Assembly (NCBI RefSeq): GCF_013408555.1
Contig: NZ_JACBZN010000001.1
Span: 2,108,001-2,172,000, forward strand
Reading direction: 5' to 3'
DNA: 64,000 bases
From: Aeromicrobium tamlense
GTDB lineage: Bacteria > Actinomycetota > Actinomycetes > Propionibacteriales > Nocardioidaceae
Of this stretch, positions 20,092-28,509 are shown one piece after another. The notes beneath the pieces were generated by a model that was not told the origin of the DNA, did not search any database, and saw only the letters and a program-made list of their open reading frames with translations. The position numbers and the translations under genes were made by a program. Numbering within the stretch: the first letter of the stretch is position 1; each line of letters starts with the position of its first letter.

Positions 20092-20775
20092 ATGGCGATC
20101 GTCCTGCTGGTCCGGCACGGTCGGTCCACCGCGAACACGTCCGGCACCCTCGCGGGCCGGCTCCCCGACATCCACCTCGACGACCTCGGGCGCGAGCAGG
20201 TCGAGACCACCGGCGCCCGTCTCGCGGACGTCCCGGTGGCCGACGTGGTCACCAGCCCCCTCGAGCGCTGCCGCGAGACCGCCGCCGCGATCGCCGGACG
20301 CCACGGCATCGAGCCCACCGTCGACGAGGCGATCACCGAGTGCGGCTACGGCGACTGGCAGGGCCGGGCCCTGAAGGAGCTCGCCGCCGAGGACCTGTGG
20401 AAGACCGTCCAGCTCCACCCCGCGGCCGCGGCCTTCCCGGGCGGCGAGTCGCTCGCGGCCATGCAGGCACGCGGCGTCGCGGCCGTCCGCGGCCATGACG
20501 CACGGGTCGCGGCCGAGCACGGCGACGAGGCCGTGTGGGTCGCGGTCTCGCACGGCGACGTCATCAAGGCGGTCCTGGCCGATGCGCTCGGCATGCACCT
20601 CGACCTCTTCCAGCGCCTGCACGTGGACCCGGCCTCCGTGTCGATCGTCCGCTACGGGTCGCGCCGGCCCGACGTCGTCGCGGTCAACACCTCGGCCGGC
20701 GACCTGTCGTGGCTCAAGGCCGCCGAGCCCTCCGCCGACGCTGCGGTGGGCGGCGGCGCGGGTCCTCGTGCCTGA
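20092..20775 (+). CDS. Histidine phosphatase, MSMEG_4193-type putative phosphomutase
   Basis: A 227-residue histidine phosphatase. The phosphohistidine motif VRHGRSTANT is at about 7-16. The second catalytic histidine is in VAVSHGDVIK, and the acid is in ECGYGDWQG. The sequence fits the actinobacterial MSMEG_4193 family (TIGR03848). Genes of this family sit with DUF3090 and SCO1664 genes, exactly as here. The substrate is unknown. TAGGGT lies 7 nt before the ATG, so the message should be leaderless. Confidence 0.9.
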   Translation: MAIVLLVRHGRSTANTSGTLAGRLPDIHLDDLGREQVETTGARLADVPVADVVTSPLERCRETAAAIAGRHGIEPTVDEAITECGYGDWQGRALKELAAEDLWKTVQLHPAAAAFPGGESLAAMQARGVAAVRGHDARVAAEHGDEAVWVAVSHGDVIKAVLADALGMHLDLFQRLHVDPASVSIVRYGSRRPDVVAVNTSAGDLSWLKAAEPSADAAVGGGAGPRA

Positions 20776-20840
20776 TCGCATGAGCCGTGTCACGTCCACG
20801 CGCCCAGCGGCGTGCGGCACGGGCTCCTAGCATGGGTGCC

Positions 20841-21395
20841 ATGGCGCAACGGGTGCACGAGTTCGACTGGCCGGACCGTCTGGTGATCGGCACGGTCGGC
20901 CGTCCCGGCGAGCGCTCGTTCTACCTCCAGGCGCGCACGGGTGAGCACCTCGTCAGCGCTCTCATGGAGAAGGAGCAGTCGGCCACCCTCGCCGAGAAGC
21001 TGGACGAGGTCCTCGACGAGCTCATGGCCCAGGACGGCAACCCGTTCAGCGTGCCGGCCGAGGCCCCCGAGGGACTCGACGACGACGGTCCGCTGGACTC
21101 CCCCGTCGTCGAGCAGTTCCGGGTCGGGATCCTCTCGCTGGGCTTCGACCCCACCACGGCGCAGGTCGTGATCGAGGCGTTCCCGCTCGTCGAGGACTCC
21201 CCCGAGTCGCTGCTCGAGCCCGAGCCCGAGGGACCGTCGGAGGTGCTGCACGTCCGCATCCCCGTGGGCGCCGCCCGCTCGTTCTGCAAGCGCACCCGCG
21301 CGGTCGTCGAGGCCGGCCGTCCCTTGTGCCCGCTGTGCTTCGAGCCGATCGACGGCGACGTCCACGTGTGCGGCGCCACGGACGACTCCTGGTGA
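20841..21395 (+). CDS. DUF3090 family protein
   Basis: A 184-residue cytoplasmic protein of the DUF3090 (TIGR03847) family. The N-terminus is typical (FDWPDRLVIGTVGRPGERSFYLQA). The C-terminus has a zinc-ribbon-like pair CPLCFEP and VCGA. I chose the second ATG (20841) because TAGCAT lies 7 nt upstream; an in-frame ATG at 20832 overlaps that box. The biochemical role is not known. It overlaps the next gene by four bases and belongs to the conserved trio. Confidence 0.88.
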   Translation: MAQRVHEFDWPDRLVIGTVGRPGERSFYLQARTGEHLVSALMEKEQSATLAEKLDEVLDELMAQDGNPFSVPAEAPEGLDDDGPLDSPVVEQFRVGILSLGFDPTTAQVVIEAFPLVEDSPESLLEPEPEGPSEVLHVRIPVGAARSFCKRTRAVVEAGRPLCPLCFEPIDGDVHVCGATDDSW

Positions 21396-22144
21396 GCCTC
21401 GAGGGCGACCTCGAGCTCGAGGGTCGCATCCTGCCCGCGTCCAACGCCACCTTCGTCGGCCGGATCGACGGCGTCCGGGTGGTCTACAAGCCCGTCGCCG
21501 GCGAGCGGCCGCTGTGGGACTTCCCCGACGTCGTCCTCGCGAAGCGCGAGGTCGCGTCGCGCCTGGTGTCGGAGGCCACCGGCTGGGACGTCGTCCCGCC
21601 CACGTGGTGGGGCGAGGGTCCCCACGGGCCCGGGATGCTGCAGGTCTGGCAGGACGCCGATCCCGAGGCCGAGGCCGTCACGCTGGTGCCGGCGGACGAC
21701 CTCCCCGACGGCTGGTGCCACGTCCTCGACGGCCTCGACGCCGAGGACCGGCCCGTCTCGCTCGTCCACGAGGACTCCGCCGGCCTGCGCCGCATGGCGG
21801 TGTTCGACGCGATGGTCAACAACGCCGACCGCAAGGGCGGGCACGTGCTGGCGATGACCGGCGGCCACCGGCACGGCGTGGACCACGGCCTGACCTTCCA
21901 CGAGGAGCCGAAGCTGCGCACCGTGCTGTGGGGCTGGCTCGGACAGGCGCTCTCCGAGGACGAGCTCGCCGGCGTGCGTCGAGTCTGCGACGGCCTCGAC
22001 GCCGAGCTCGGCACCACGCTCGCGGAGTGGCTCGGCGAGCCTGAGCTGGCGGCCCTGCGCCGTCGCTGCGACCGCTTGCTGGCCGAGGGCGTCTTTCCCT
22101 CACCCGAGGGCGACATGCCCGCCGTGCCCTGGCCGCCCTTCTGA
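21392..22144 (+). CDS. SCO1664 family protein, PI3/4-kinase-like fold
   Basis: A 250-residue member of the SCO1664 (TIGR03843) family. The sequence has a kinase-like glycine and lysine region (GVRVVYKPVAGERPLWDF) and the catalytic-loop-like motif MVNNADRKGGH followed by GVDHGLTF, resembling the DxxxxN...D arrangement of phosphatidylinositol-kinase-like proteins. The substrate is unknown. The GTG start overlaps the DUF3090 stop (GTGA). In many actinobacteria this trio is followed by mshC of mycothiol synthesis; here a palindrome and an opposing gene follow instead. Confidence 0.87.
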   Translation: MSLEGDLELEGRILPASNATFVGRIDGVRVVYKPVAGERPLWDFPDVVLAKREVASRLVSEATGWDVVPPTWWGEGPHGPGMLQVWQDADPEAEAVTLVPADDLPDGWCHVLDGLDAEDRPVSLVHEDSAGLRRMAVFDAMVNNADRKGGHVLAMTGGHRHGVDHGLTFHEEPKLRTVLWGWLGQALSEDELAGVRRVCDGLDAELGTTLAEWLGEPELAALRRRCDRLLAEGVFPSPEGDMPAVPWPPF

Positions 22145-22173
22145 GCCCGTCCTCTGCGACTGAACGAGGTTTC

Positions 22174-22235
22174 CTGTCACTTCACGTGGTTCGCAAACCT
22201 CGTGAAGTGACAGTTTCCCCGGTTAACCGGGGAAA
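22174..22235 (+). terminator. Double hairpin after the SCO1664 gene, with HpaI-type palindrome
   Basis: The first hairpin has 18-bp arms CTGTCACTTCACGTGGTT and AACCTCGTGAAGTGACAG (one mismatch) around a CGCA loop, followed by TTT. It runs into a perfect 22-bp palindrome (22214-22235) centred on CCCCGGTTAACCGGGG, a motif that recurs twice near 44.2 kb. Confidence 0.75.
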
Positions 22236-22251
22236 CCGTCACCGCGACGAG

Positions 22252-22284
22252 GAGCGGCCGCCCCGGGGCTCCGGGCGGCCGCTC
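22252..22284 (-). terminator. Terminator hairpin of the small membrane protein gene
   Basis: Perfect 12-bp arms GAGCGGCCGCCC and GGGCGGCCGCTC lie just after the stop of the minus-strand gene ending at 22297. No T-run follows. Confidence 0.6.
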
Positions 22285-22296
22285 GTGTCGGGTCGA

Positions 22297-22869
22297 TCAG
22301 ATGCTGGCCAGCTCGGCGTCGCGGGTCTTCGAGTGACGCAGACCCAGGGCGGCGAGGACCGCGAGGACCACGGCTCCGGCGAAGGAGGCGATGGCCGTCA
22401 GCCCGGCGATCAGGCCCATGGTGCCGAAGGCGTAGGCGTTCAGGAGCATCCCGCGCAGGGTGTTGCCCATGAAGAGCGACTGCCGCAGCGCGGCGACCTG
22501 CTGGCCGGCCTCGGAGGCCTTCTCCTGGTCGGACAGGGCCATGAACTCACCGCTGACCTCCTCGTACGTGCGGTTGCCGCTGGAGGCGTTCATGTGGGCG
22601 AGGATGTAGTGGTCGGCGAAGGCGCGGGCCTCGGCACCGGTGTCGAGCGGGCTGCCGGCGAAGGGCTCGAGCGCCTCGCGGTCCGCGTCCGACAGGCTCG
22701 TCAGCGCGTCGCCCTCGGGCATCGTGATCCGCTGCGCCACCAGCTGCGACTGCACCTGGTCGTCGATGAAGAAGTGTGCCCAGGAGGCCAGGCCGCCCAC
22801 GACCACCAGCAGTCCTGCCAGGGCCAGTCCGGTCCACGAGATGAGCTTGTCGAATGCCGAGCGGCGCAT
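22297..22869 (-). CDS. Two-helix membrane protein of unknown function
   Basis: A 190-residue protein with an N-terminal membrane helix at about 12-32 (LISWTGLALAGLLVVVGGLA), a soluble central part of about 110 residues and a second hydrophobic stretch at about 145-175. The central part is mostly acidic and probably lies outside the membrane face. I do not recognise a catalytic motif. A strong AGGAGGAAC site precedes the ATG at 22869. It stands alone between two terminators. Confidence 0.75.
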   Translation of the reverse strand: MRRSAFDKLISWTGLALAGLLVVVGGLASWAHFFIDDQVQSQLVAQRITMPEGDALTSLSDADREALEPFAGSPLDTGAEARAFADHYILAHMNASSGNRTYEEVSGEFMALSDQEKASEAGQQVAALRQSLFMGNTLRGMLLNAYAFGTMGLIAGLTAIASFAGAVVLAVLAALGLRHSKTRDAELASI

Positions 22870-23011
22870 GATCTGTTCCTCCTGTGCGATGACTCCGCGT
22901 CGTTGCGTCGTCATCACTGACGCTACGGAGCGCCGCGGGTCCCGGGATGAGGCGAAGTGACCCACTTTCCCGGGCCCTTGGTCCCGGGTGCGTAGGGACC
23001 CCGGGACGCGA

Positions 23012-23044
23012 CGACGCCCGGCCCCCAGGAGGGACCGGGCGTCG
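23012..23044 (-). terminator. Terminator hairpin of the acyl-CoA synthetase gene
   Basis: 10-bp arms CGACGCCCGG and CCGGGCGTCG flank a 13-nt loop, 17 bp after the minus-strand stop at 23061. Confidence 0.6.
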
Positions 23045-23060
23045 CGGGGACCTGCGTCGA

Positions 23061-24662
23061 TCAGGACAGCGTCTCGAACGCCGGAAGGTTGCGCTTCATG
23101 ACCTTGCCGGTGGGGTTGCGCGGCAGCTCGTCGAGGAACATCACCGCACGCGGCACGGCGAACCGGGCGACGTGCTGCTTGGCGTAGTCGACGACCTCGT
23201 CCTGCGAGAGCTCCTCGCCCTCGCGGACGACGACGTAGGCGGCCAGGCACTGGCCCCACTGCGGGTCGGGGATGCCGGTGACGACGACGTCCTGGACCTT
23301 CGGGTGCTCGATGAGGGCGTCCTCCAGCTCGCGCGGGAAGACGTTCTCGCCGCCGGAGATGACCATGTCGTCGTCACGGCCGGCGACGAACAGGCGGCCC
23401 GCCTCGTCGAAGTAGCCGAGGTCGCCCGAGTGCATGAGGCCGTCGCGAAAGTCCTTCGTGCGGCCGTCGGTGTACCCGGCGAACATCATCGAGTTGCCGA
23501 CGTGGATCACGCCGGTCTCGCCCTGCGGGACCTCGTGGCCGTTCTCGTCGAGCACCTTGACCACGGTGTGCCACGGCACGCGGCCCGCGGTGCCCGGCGC
23601 GTCGCGCAGGTCCTTCGGGCCGGCGATCGTGACCCAGCCGGTCTCGGTGGCGCCGTAGAAGTTGTAGACCGAGTCGGTGAACGTGTCCATGAAGTGCGTG
23701 GCCAGCTCGCCGGCCAGGGCCGAGCCGCTGGACGCGGTGATCTTGAGGCTGGAGACGTCGTGGTTCTTGATGACCTCGGGATCGGCGTCGACGAGGCGCT
23801 GCATCATGAGCGGCACCACGACGAGGACCTCGGCCTTGTACTTCGCGATGTCCCGGATGACCTGCTCGGGCACGAAGCGGCGACGCAGGACGTAGGTGGG
23901 GACGGTCGAGAGGCCGAAGCCGAAGTTCAGCAGGCCCCACGAGTGGAACAGCGGCGCCGCGACGACCACGGTGGAGTTGCCCTCGTACGGGATCGCGCCG
24001 AAGTAGGTGAGCAGGGGCTCGAGGTTCTCGGGCTCCTTGCGCTTCGCGCCCTTGGGCAGGCCGGTGGTGCCCGACGTGAAGATGACGATGCTGCCCGGCT
24101 TGGCCGGCTTCGGGTGGTCGGCCGGCGACAGGCCCTTGGCCAGGCTGCCCAGCGTGGGCAGGCCGTGGGTCTCGTCGTCCTCCCACGCCACGACGATCGA
24201 CTCGCGGTCGATGTCGGCGGCGACGGGCAGGAACTCCTGGTCGAGGATGACCATCTTGGCGCCCTCGCGCTTGACCAGCTCGGTGAGCTGGCCGCCGCTG
24301 GCCATCGTGTTGAGCAGCAGCATGCGGCCGCCGAACTGCGAGATCGCGACCATGGCGATCACCATGTGGCGGTGGTTGCGGCACAGCACCGCGATCGGGT
24401 CGCCGGGGACGAAGCCCTTGTCCTTGAACGCCTGCGTCAGGCGGTTGATGGCGTCGCTCGTCTCGCGCCACGTCAGCTGGCCGGCGTCGTCGATGATCGC
24501 GACCTGCTGGGGCTTGCGGGCAGCCGCGGCGCCGACGGCGGACGGGAATCCGGGACCCCACGAGGCGAGCTTCTTGCCTGCCTTCACCAACCGGACGGGG
24601 TTCTGGGCCTTGAGCAGCCCGATTCGCCGCAGCACCTTCAACTTGTAACCGAGGTCGCCCAT
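23061..24662 (-). CDS. Fatty acyl-CoA synthetase (FadD-like)
   Basis: A 533-residue AMP-forming acyl-CoA ligase. The adenylate loop is FTSGTTGLPKGA (about 210), the core motif FYGATETG (about 345), the hinge region MHSGDLGYFDEAGRLFVAGRDDD (about 420) and the catalytic lysine lies in NPTGKVMKR near the C-terminus. The extended N-terminus, LGYKLKVLRRIGLLKAQNPV, resembles membrane-associated mycobacterial FadD proteins. It activates fatty acids with ATP and CoA. The upstream region carries a weak GGTAA-N11-TTACC inverted repeat at about 24692-24712. Confidence 0.9.
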   Translation of the reverse strand: MGDLGYKLKVLRRIGLLKAQNPVRLVKAGKKLASWGPGFPSAVGAAAARKPQQVAIIDDAGQLTWRETSDAINRLTQAFKDKGFVPGDPIAVLCRNHRHMVIAMVAISQFGGRMLLLNTMASGGQLTELVKREGAKMVILDQEFLPVAADIDRESIVVAWEDDETHGLPTLGSLAKGLSPADHPKPAKPGSIVIFTSGTTGLPKGAKRKEPENLEPLLTYFGAIPYEGNSTVVVAAPLFHSWGLLNFGFGLSTVPTYVLRRRFVPEQVIRDIAKYKAEVLVVVPLMMQRLVDADPEVIKNHDVSSLKITASSGSALAGELATHFMDTFTDSVYNFYGATETGWVTIAGPKDLRDAPGTAGRVPWHTVVKVLDENGHEVPQGETGVIHVGNSMMFAGYTDGRTKDFRDGLMHSGDLGYFDEAGRLFVAGRDDDMVISGGENVFPRELEDALIEHPKVQDVVVTGIPDPQWGQCLAAYVVVREGEELSQDEVVDYAKQHVARFAVPRAVMFLDELPRNPTGKVMKRNLPAFETLS

Positions 24663-24949
24663 CTTCTCTCCGCATCCTGTGTGTACCGGCAGGTAATGTG
24701 ACGAAGGTTACCAGCGGGTCACTTGATCGCGTCAGGGACTTGTCCAAGATGCGGCGGGTTCGTCCTCGAATCGCAGGACGGATTCGTGACCGGTGTAACT
24801 CCGGGTGACCCCGCCGGTGGCGAAAGTCACTCGAATCCCAGCGGTTTCCAGATACCTCGGGAATGTCGCCGAAAGCCTCGCCCCGGCGTCCGGCCGCGCG
24901 CAGGATGGGTCGGGTGGGACGCGTGGCGCGTCCCGGGAACGAGGTCGAC
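24663..24949. other. 287-bp region upstream of the acyl-CoA synthetase gene
   Basis: This stretch should hold the fadD-like promoter and the start region of the broken SDR. I see the inverted repeat GGTAA-N11-TTACC at about 24692-24712 and several short repeats of GAATC, but no gene I can support on either strand. Confidence 0.4.
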
Positions 24950-25605
24950 GTGACGCACCGGGTGGCAGTCGTGACGGGCGGGGCGAGCGAGACGGGGCTG
25001 GCCGCCGCACGCCTGCTGGCGCGCGACCACCACGTCGTCCTCAGCGACGCACGCGGCGAGCGGCTGGTGCGCGCCCTGGACCGTCTGGACTCCCCGGGGT
25101 CTCGGCCGAGTCGATCGTGGCCGACGTCACCGACCTGCGCTCGGTGGAGGCGCTGATGCTGGCGGCCCGCGAGGCGGGGCCCGTCGTCTCGGTCGTCCAC
25201 GCGGGCGGCACCACCGACTCGGCCGACTCACCCGAGGCCATCGTGCGCGCCCGCGTCCTGGGCACGATCAACGTCACGGCCGCCACCCTCGCGGTGGCCG
25301 GGCTGGGCACCACCCTCGTCCACGCCTCGTCCGCCGCCGCGACGGCGCTGCCCGTGCTGCCGCGCTGGGTCTTCCGGCTCGCACCGGCCGACCCGGAGGG
25401 CCTCGTCGCGACCCTCACGCGCCTGGCCACCCTGTGCCCGGCGCGGCGCGCTCCCGCCGCGGCCCACGCCATCAGCACCAGCTTCCTGCTCGGCTACACC
25501 GCCCGGATGGGCGAGGTCTTCGACTCGTGCGGCGCCCGGCTGCGCTCGACCCCCGCCGAGTCGGTGGTCGAGCTGTGCCGCCACGACCTCGTCCCGGCCG
25601 CCTGA
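24950..25605 (+). pseudogene. Short-chain dehydrogenase-like gene broken by a one-base frameshift
   Basis: The GTG at 24950 starts a normal SDR N-terminus: VAVVTGGASETGLAAARLLA. The frame breaks in the run CCCCGGGG at 25092-25099; the next frame continues with VSAESIVADVTDLRSVEALM, a VVHAGGT turn and a long C-terminal part ending at 25605. One extra base in the run would join the two halves smoothly. The YxxxK catalytic pair is not evident after the break, so even the repaired product may not be a classic dehydrogenase. Either a decayed gene or a sequencing error in a homopolymer. Confidence 0.65.
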
Positions 25606-25642
25606 GCCAGCCGCCGCGAGCGTTCTGGCGCGGCTCCCCTCC

Positions 25643-25705
25643 CCACTTTCGGAACGCGTCGCACCGTTTCGCGGACGGAAACGGTTCAACGCGTTCCAAG
25701 AGTGG
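25643..25705. terminator. Long palindrome between convergent SDR-like and acyl-CoA dehydrogenase genes
   Basis: Arms of 28 bp (25643-25670 and 25678-25705) match at about 24 positions around a 7-nt loop. The arms share GGAACGCGT / ACGCGTTCC and ACCGTTTC / GAAACGGT. The position between convergent stops fits a bidirectional terminator. Confidence 0.7.
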
Positions 25706-25714
25706 AAGAGGGGG

Positions 25715-26851
25715 TCAGCCGCGCTTCTTGAGGTCGCGCCCGATGACGAGGCGCTGGATCTGGTTGGTGCCCTCGAAGATCTGCATGACCTTGGTCTCGC
25801 GCATGTAGCGCTCGACCGGGAAGTCCTTCGTGTAGCCCGCGCCGCCGAGCACCTGGACGGCGTCGGTGGTGACCTTCATGGCGTTGTCGGTCGCGACGAG
25901 CTTGGCGATCGAGGCCTGCCGCGAGAACGGGCGGCCGAGGTCGCGCAGACGCGCGGCGGCGAGGTACGTGGCGCGGGCGCTCTCGACGGCCGCGGCCATG
26001 TCGGCCAGCAGGAACGTCAGACCCTGGTGGTCGATGATCGGCACGCCGAACGCCTCGCGCTCCCTGGCGTAGGCGACCGCCGCGTCGAGGGCGCCTTGGG
26101 CGACGCCCGTGGCGACCGCGGCGATGCCGAGCCGACCGGAGTCCAGTCCGGCCAGCGCGATCGCGAGGCCCTGGCCCTCGTCGCCGAGCCGGCGCTCGAC
26201 CGGCACCCGCACGTCGTCGAACAGCATGGTGGCCGTCGTCGAGCCCATCAGGCCCATCTTGTCCTCGGGCACGTCCGCCGCGAGTCCCTCGGCGTCGGCG
26301 GGCACGAGGAAGCACGTGATGCCGGCTTCGGCGCGCGCCATCACCTTGTAGTAGTCGGCCTGGCCGCCGTGCGTGGTCCACGCCTTCGCGCCACGCATCA
26401 CGTAGTCGTCGCCGTCACGCTTCGCGGTGGTGCGCATCGCGGCGGGGTCGGAGCCCGCGTGCGCCTCGGACAGGCAGTACGCGCCCAGCAGCTCGCCGCC
26501 GAGCATGTCGGGCAGCCACCGCTGCTTCTGCTCGGGCGTGCCCGCGTGGTCGAGGCCGAAGCAGCTCAGCGCGTGCACGCTCGTGCCGACGCCGACGCTG
26601 GCCCACGCCGTGGCGATCTCCTCGACCACCTGCAGGTAGACCTCGTACGGCTGGCCGCCGCCGCCGAGCTCCTCCGCGTACGGCAGCCCCAGCAGCCCGG
26701 CCCGACCGAGCGTGCGGAACACGTCGCGCGGGAACGTCGCCGAGCGCTCGTCGGCGTCCACGCGCGGGCGCAGCTGGTCGTCGACGATCTGGCGGGTCAG
26801 GGCGATCAGGTCGCTCGCCTCGTCGCTGGGCATCACGCGCTCCACGGCCAC
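25715..26851 (-). CDS. Acyl-CoA dehydrogenase
   Basis: A 378-residue FAD acyl-CoA dehydrogenase. The sequence shows LSEAHAGSDPAAMRTTA (FAD/substrate loop), the REREAFGVPIIDHQG helix, VLGGAGYTKDFPVERYMRE and the C-terminal catalytic-glutamate region QIFEGTNQIQRLVI. It oxidises an acyl-CoA to the 2-enoyl-CoA; chain length or branching is unknown. A GAGGAGG site supports the GTG at 26851; an in-frame ATG is at 26833. It is divergent from an SDR gene of the beta-oxidation type across 66 bp. Confidence 0.92.
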   Translation of the reverse strand: MAVERVMPSDEASDLIALTRQIVDDQLRPRVDADERSATFPRDVFRTLGRAGLLGLPYAEELGGGGQPYEVYLQVVEEIATAWASVGVGTSVHALSCFGLDHAGTPEQKQRWLPDMLGGELLGAYCLSEAHAGSDPAAMRTTAKRDGDDYVMRGAKAWTTHGGQADYYKVMARAEAGITCFLVPADAEGLAADVPEDKMGLMGSTTATMLFDDVRVPVERRLGDEGQGLAIALAGLDSGRLGIAAVATGVAQGALDAAVAYAREREAFGVPIIDHQGLTFLLADMAAAVESARATYLAAARLRDLGRPFSRQASIAKLVATDNAMKVTTDAVQVLGGAGYTKDFPVERYMRETKVMQIFEGTNQIQRLVIGRDLKKRG

Positions 26852-26917
26852 GGTGGGTCCTCCTCGGTGTGTCGGCACCTCCAGCATGGACCACCGCCGG
26901 AATGGTTGGATCAGGAC

Positions 26918-27694
26918 ATGGAGATCACTGGAGCATCAGCCATCGTCACCGGAGGCGCCTCGGGAATCGGCGCCGCCGTCGTCCGCCAGCTCGCCGCGAA
27001 GGGCGCGCGCGTGGTCGTCGCGGACCTCAACGACGACGCGGGCCGCGCGCTCGCCGACGAGGTCGGCGGCGTGTTCATCCACGTCGACGTCACCGACACC
27101 TCGCAGATCGAGACGGCGGTCGCCGCCGCCGAGGAGCTCGCGTCGCTGCGCGTGCTGGTGAACTCGGCCGGCATCGGCTGGGCCCAGCGCACGGTGGGCC
27201 GCGACGGCTCGTTCGAGTCGGCGCACGACCTCGACGCCTACAAGAAGGTCATCGCCATCAACCTGATCGGCACCTTCGACGCCATCCGTCTCGCCGCCAC
27301 CGCGATCGGTCGCACCGAGCCGCTGGAGTCCGGCGAGCGCGGCGCGATCTGCAACCTCGCGTCCGTCGCGGCGTTCGACGGCCAGATCGGCCAGGCGGCG
27401 TACTCCTCGTCGAAGGGCGGCGTCGTCGGCATGACCCTGCCCGTCGCGCGCGACCTCGCGGCGATCGGCGTGCGCGTCAACACCGTGGCCCCCGGCCTGA
27501 TCGACACCCCCATCTACGGCGAGGGCGAGGCGGCCGAGCAGTTCAAGGCCAAGCTCGGCGAGTCGGTCAACTTCCCCAAGCGCCTCGGCCACCCCGAGGA
27601 GCTGGCGAGCATGGTCGTCGAGTGCGTCACGAACTCGTACATGAACGGCGAGACGGTCCGCGTCGACGGCGCGATCCGGATGCCTCCGAAGTAG
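26918..27694 (+). CDS. SDR dehydrogenase, 3-hydroxyacyl-CoA dehydrogenase type 2-like
   Basis: A 258-residue classical SDR. The coenzyme motif is TGGASGIG (about 11-18), followed by VDVTD, NSAG, the catalytic serine in [10 protein letters not shown] and the YxxxK pair in AYSSSKGG (about 163-170). The [17 protein letters not shown] block closely resembles the HSD17B10/type-2 3-hydroxyacyl-CoA dehydrogenase group, which uses NAD. With the divergent acyl-CoA dehydrogenase it could cover two steps of acyl-CoA oxidation. Confidence 0.9.
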   Translation: MEITGASAIVTGGASGIGAAVVRQLAAKGARVVVADLNDDAGRALADEVGGVFIHVDVTDTSQIETAVAAAEELASLRVLVNSAGIGWAQRTVGRDGSFESAHDLDAYKKVIAINLIGTFDAIRLAATAIGRTEPLESGERGAICNLASVAAFDGQIGQAAYSSSKGGVVGMTLPVARDLAAIGVRVNTVAPGLIDTPIYGEGEAAEQFKAKLGESVNFPKRLGHPEELASMVVECVTNSYMNGETVRVDGAIRMPPK

Positions 27695-27740
27695 GTCGTC
27701 CCGGGAGGCGAGCACGCGGGGGCCCCGGCAGGATGGACCC

Positions 27741-28280
27741 ATGCGTGCTCTCCTTCTCATCGACCTCCAGGAGGACTTCCTCGACCCGCCGCCGCTGGCC
27801 GAGCAGCGCTCGGACCTGGTCCGCGCGGTGCAGCGCTGGGCGGACTGGGCCCGCGACCACGACGTGCCCGTGATCGAGGCGCGCACGGTGCTGCCGGAGG
27901 ACAAGTCGACGTGGGCGCTCAACATGCGCGAGGACGACCAGCCGGTGGTGCTCGAGGGCACGCAGGGCGCCGAGACGCTCACCGAGCTGGACCTGCGGCC
28001 CGACGTCGAGATCGTCAAGCGACGCGACGACGCGTTCCACGGCACCGACCTGCTCGAGCGGCTGCGCGCCCTCGACGTGGACGAGCTGATCGTGGGCGGC
28101 GTGGTCACCGAGGCGTGCCTCGCGATGACCGCCGCCACCGCCTACGCCCACGACCTGCGCGTGCTGATCGCCGAGGGCGCCGTGACGTCAGCCGATCGCG
28201 ACGCCCACGACGCGGCGCTGAAGTGGCTGCGCGAGCAGTACCGCCAGGACGTCGTCTCCCCCGAGGACCTCGACGACTGA
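27741..28280 (+). CDS. Isochorismatase-like cysteine hydrolase
   Basis: A 179-residue isochorismatase-fold hydrolase. The triad is visible as Asp in LLIDLQEDF (Asp8), Lys in EIVKRRDDAF (about 95) and Cys in VTEACLAMTA (about 123), with the cis-peptide VGGVVTE before it. Related enzymes hydrolyse amides such as nicotinamide or ureidoacrylate, or isochorismate; the substrate here is not clear. CAGGAT lies 6 nt before the ATG, consistent with a leaderless start. It ends 18 bp before a complex inverted repeat. Confidence 0.88.
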   Translation: MRALLLIDLQEDFLDPPPLAEQRSDLVRAVQRWADWARDHDVPVIEARTVLPEDKSTWALNMREDDQPVVLEGTQGAETLTELDLRPDVEIVKRRDDAFHGTDLLERLRALDVDELIVGGVVTEACLAMTAATAYAHDLRVLIAEGAVTSADRDAHDAALKWLREQYRQDVVSPEDLDD

Positions 28281-28297
28281 ATCAGCCGACCGCTGAG

Positions 28298-28383
28298 GAG
28301 CGGTGAGAGGTCAACCCTTCCCGCCGAGCGGCGGTGAGTCACCAACCGAATCAGGCTGCCATGGGGTTGACGACTCACCGCTC
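28298..28383. repeat. Long inverted repeat with a third related unit in the loop
   Basis: Arms GAGCGGTGAGAGGTCAACCC (28298-28317) and GGGTTGACGACTCACCGCTC (28364-28383) pair with two mismatches. The loop holds a third related block, GAGCGGCGGTGAGTCACC, at 28326-28343. It lies after the isochorismatase-like gene and probably ends its transcript. Confidence 0.7.
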
Positions 28384-28439
28384 TGCCAGCCAAGCCGCGG
28401 CGCCAGGTCGGGCGGCGCGAGCGGCCGTCGAGCGCCGGG

Positions 28440-28466
28440 TGTCACGGATCGGTCGCGGCCGGTGTC
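28440..28466 (+). promoter_or_regulatory. Candidate ECF41-type promoter of the AhpD-like/sigma operon
   Basis: TGTCACG at 28440-28446 and TGTC at 28463-28466 are 16 bp apart. The reported ECF41 promoter is TGTCACA-N16-CGTC, so ten of eleven specified positions agree or differ by one base in each box. It is 43 bp upstream of the AhpD-like gene start. Confidence 0.6.
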
Positions 28467-28509
28467 TTGATGTCGGACGACCTCGCCGAGGTCCGATGAA
28501 GGAGACACC

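Noticed and set aside
24692-24712. GGTAA-N11-TTACC as a firm operator for the acyl-CoA synthetase
   Set aside because: The arms are only five bases and no promoter boxes are clear around it, so it is mentioned only as a weak candidate.
24723-24953. Short frame with a zinc-ribbon-like CPRCGG start
   Set aside because: Only one CxxC is present, there is no ribosome-binding site, and the C-terminal part is Arg/Pro noise overlapping the SDR start region.
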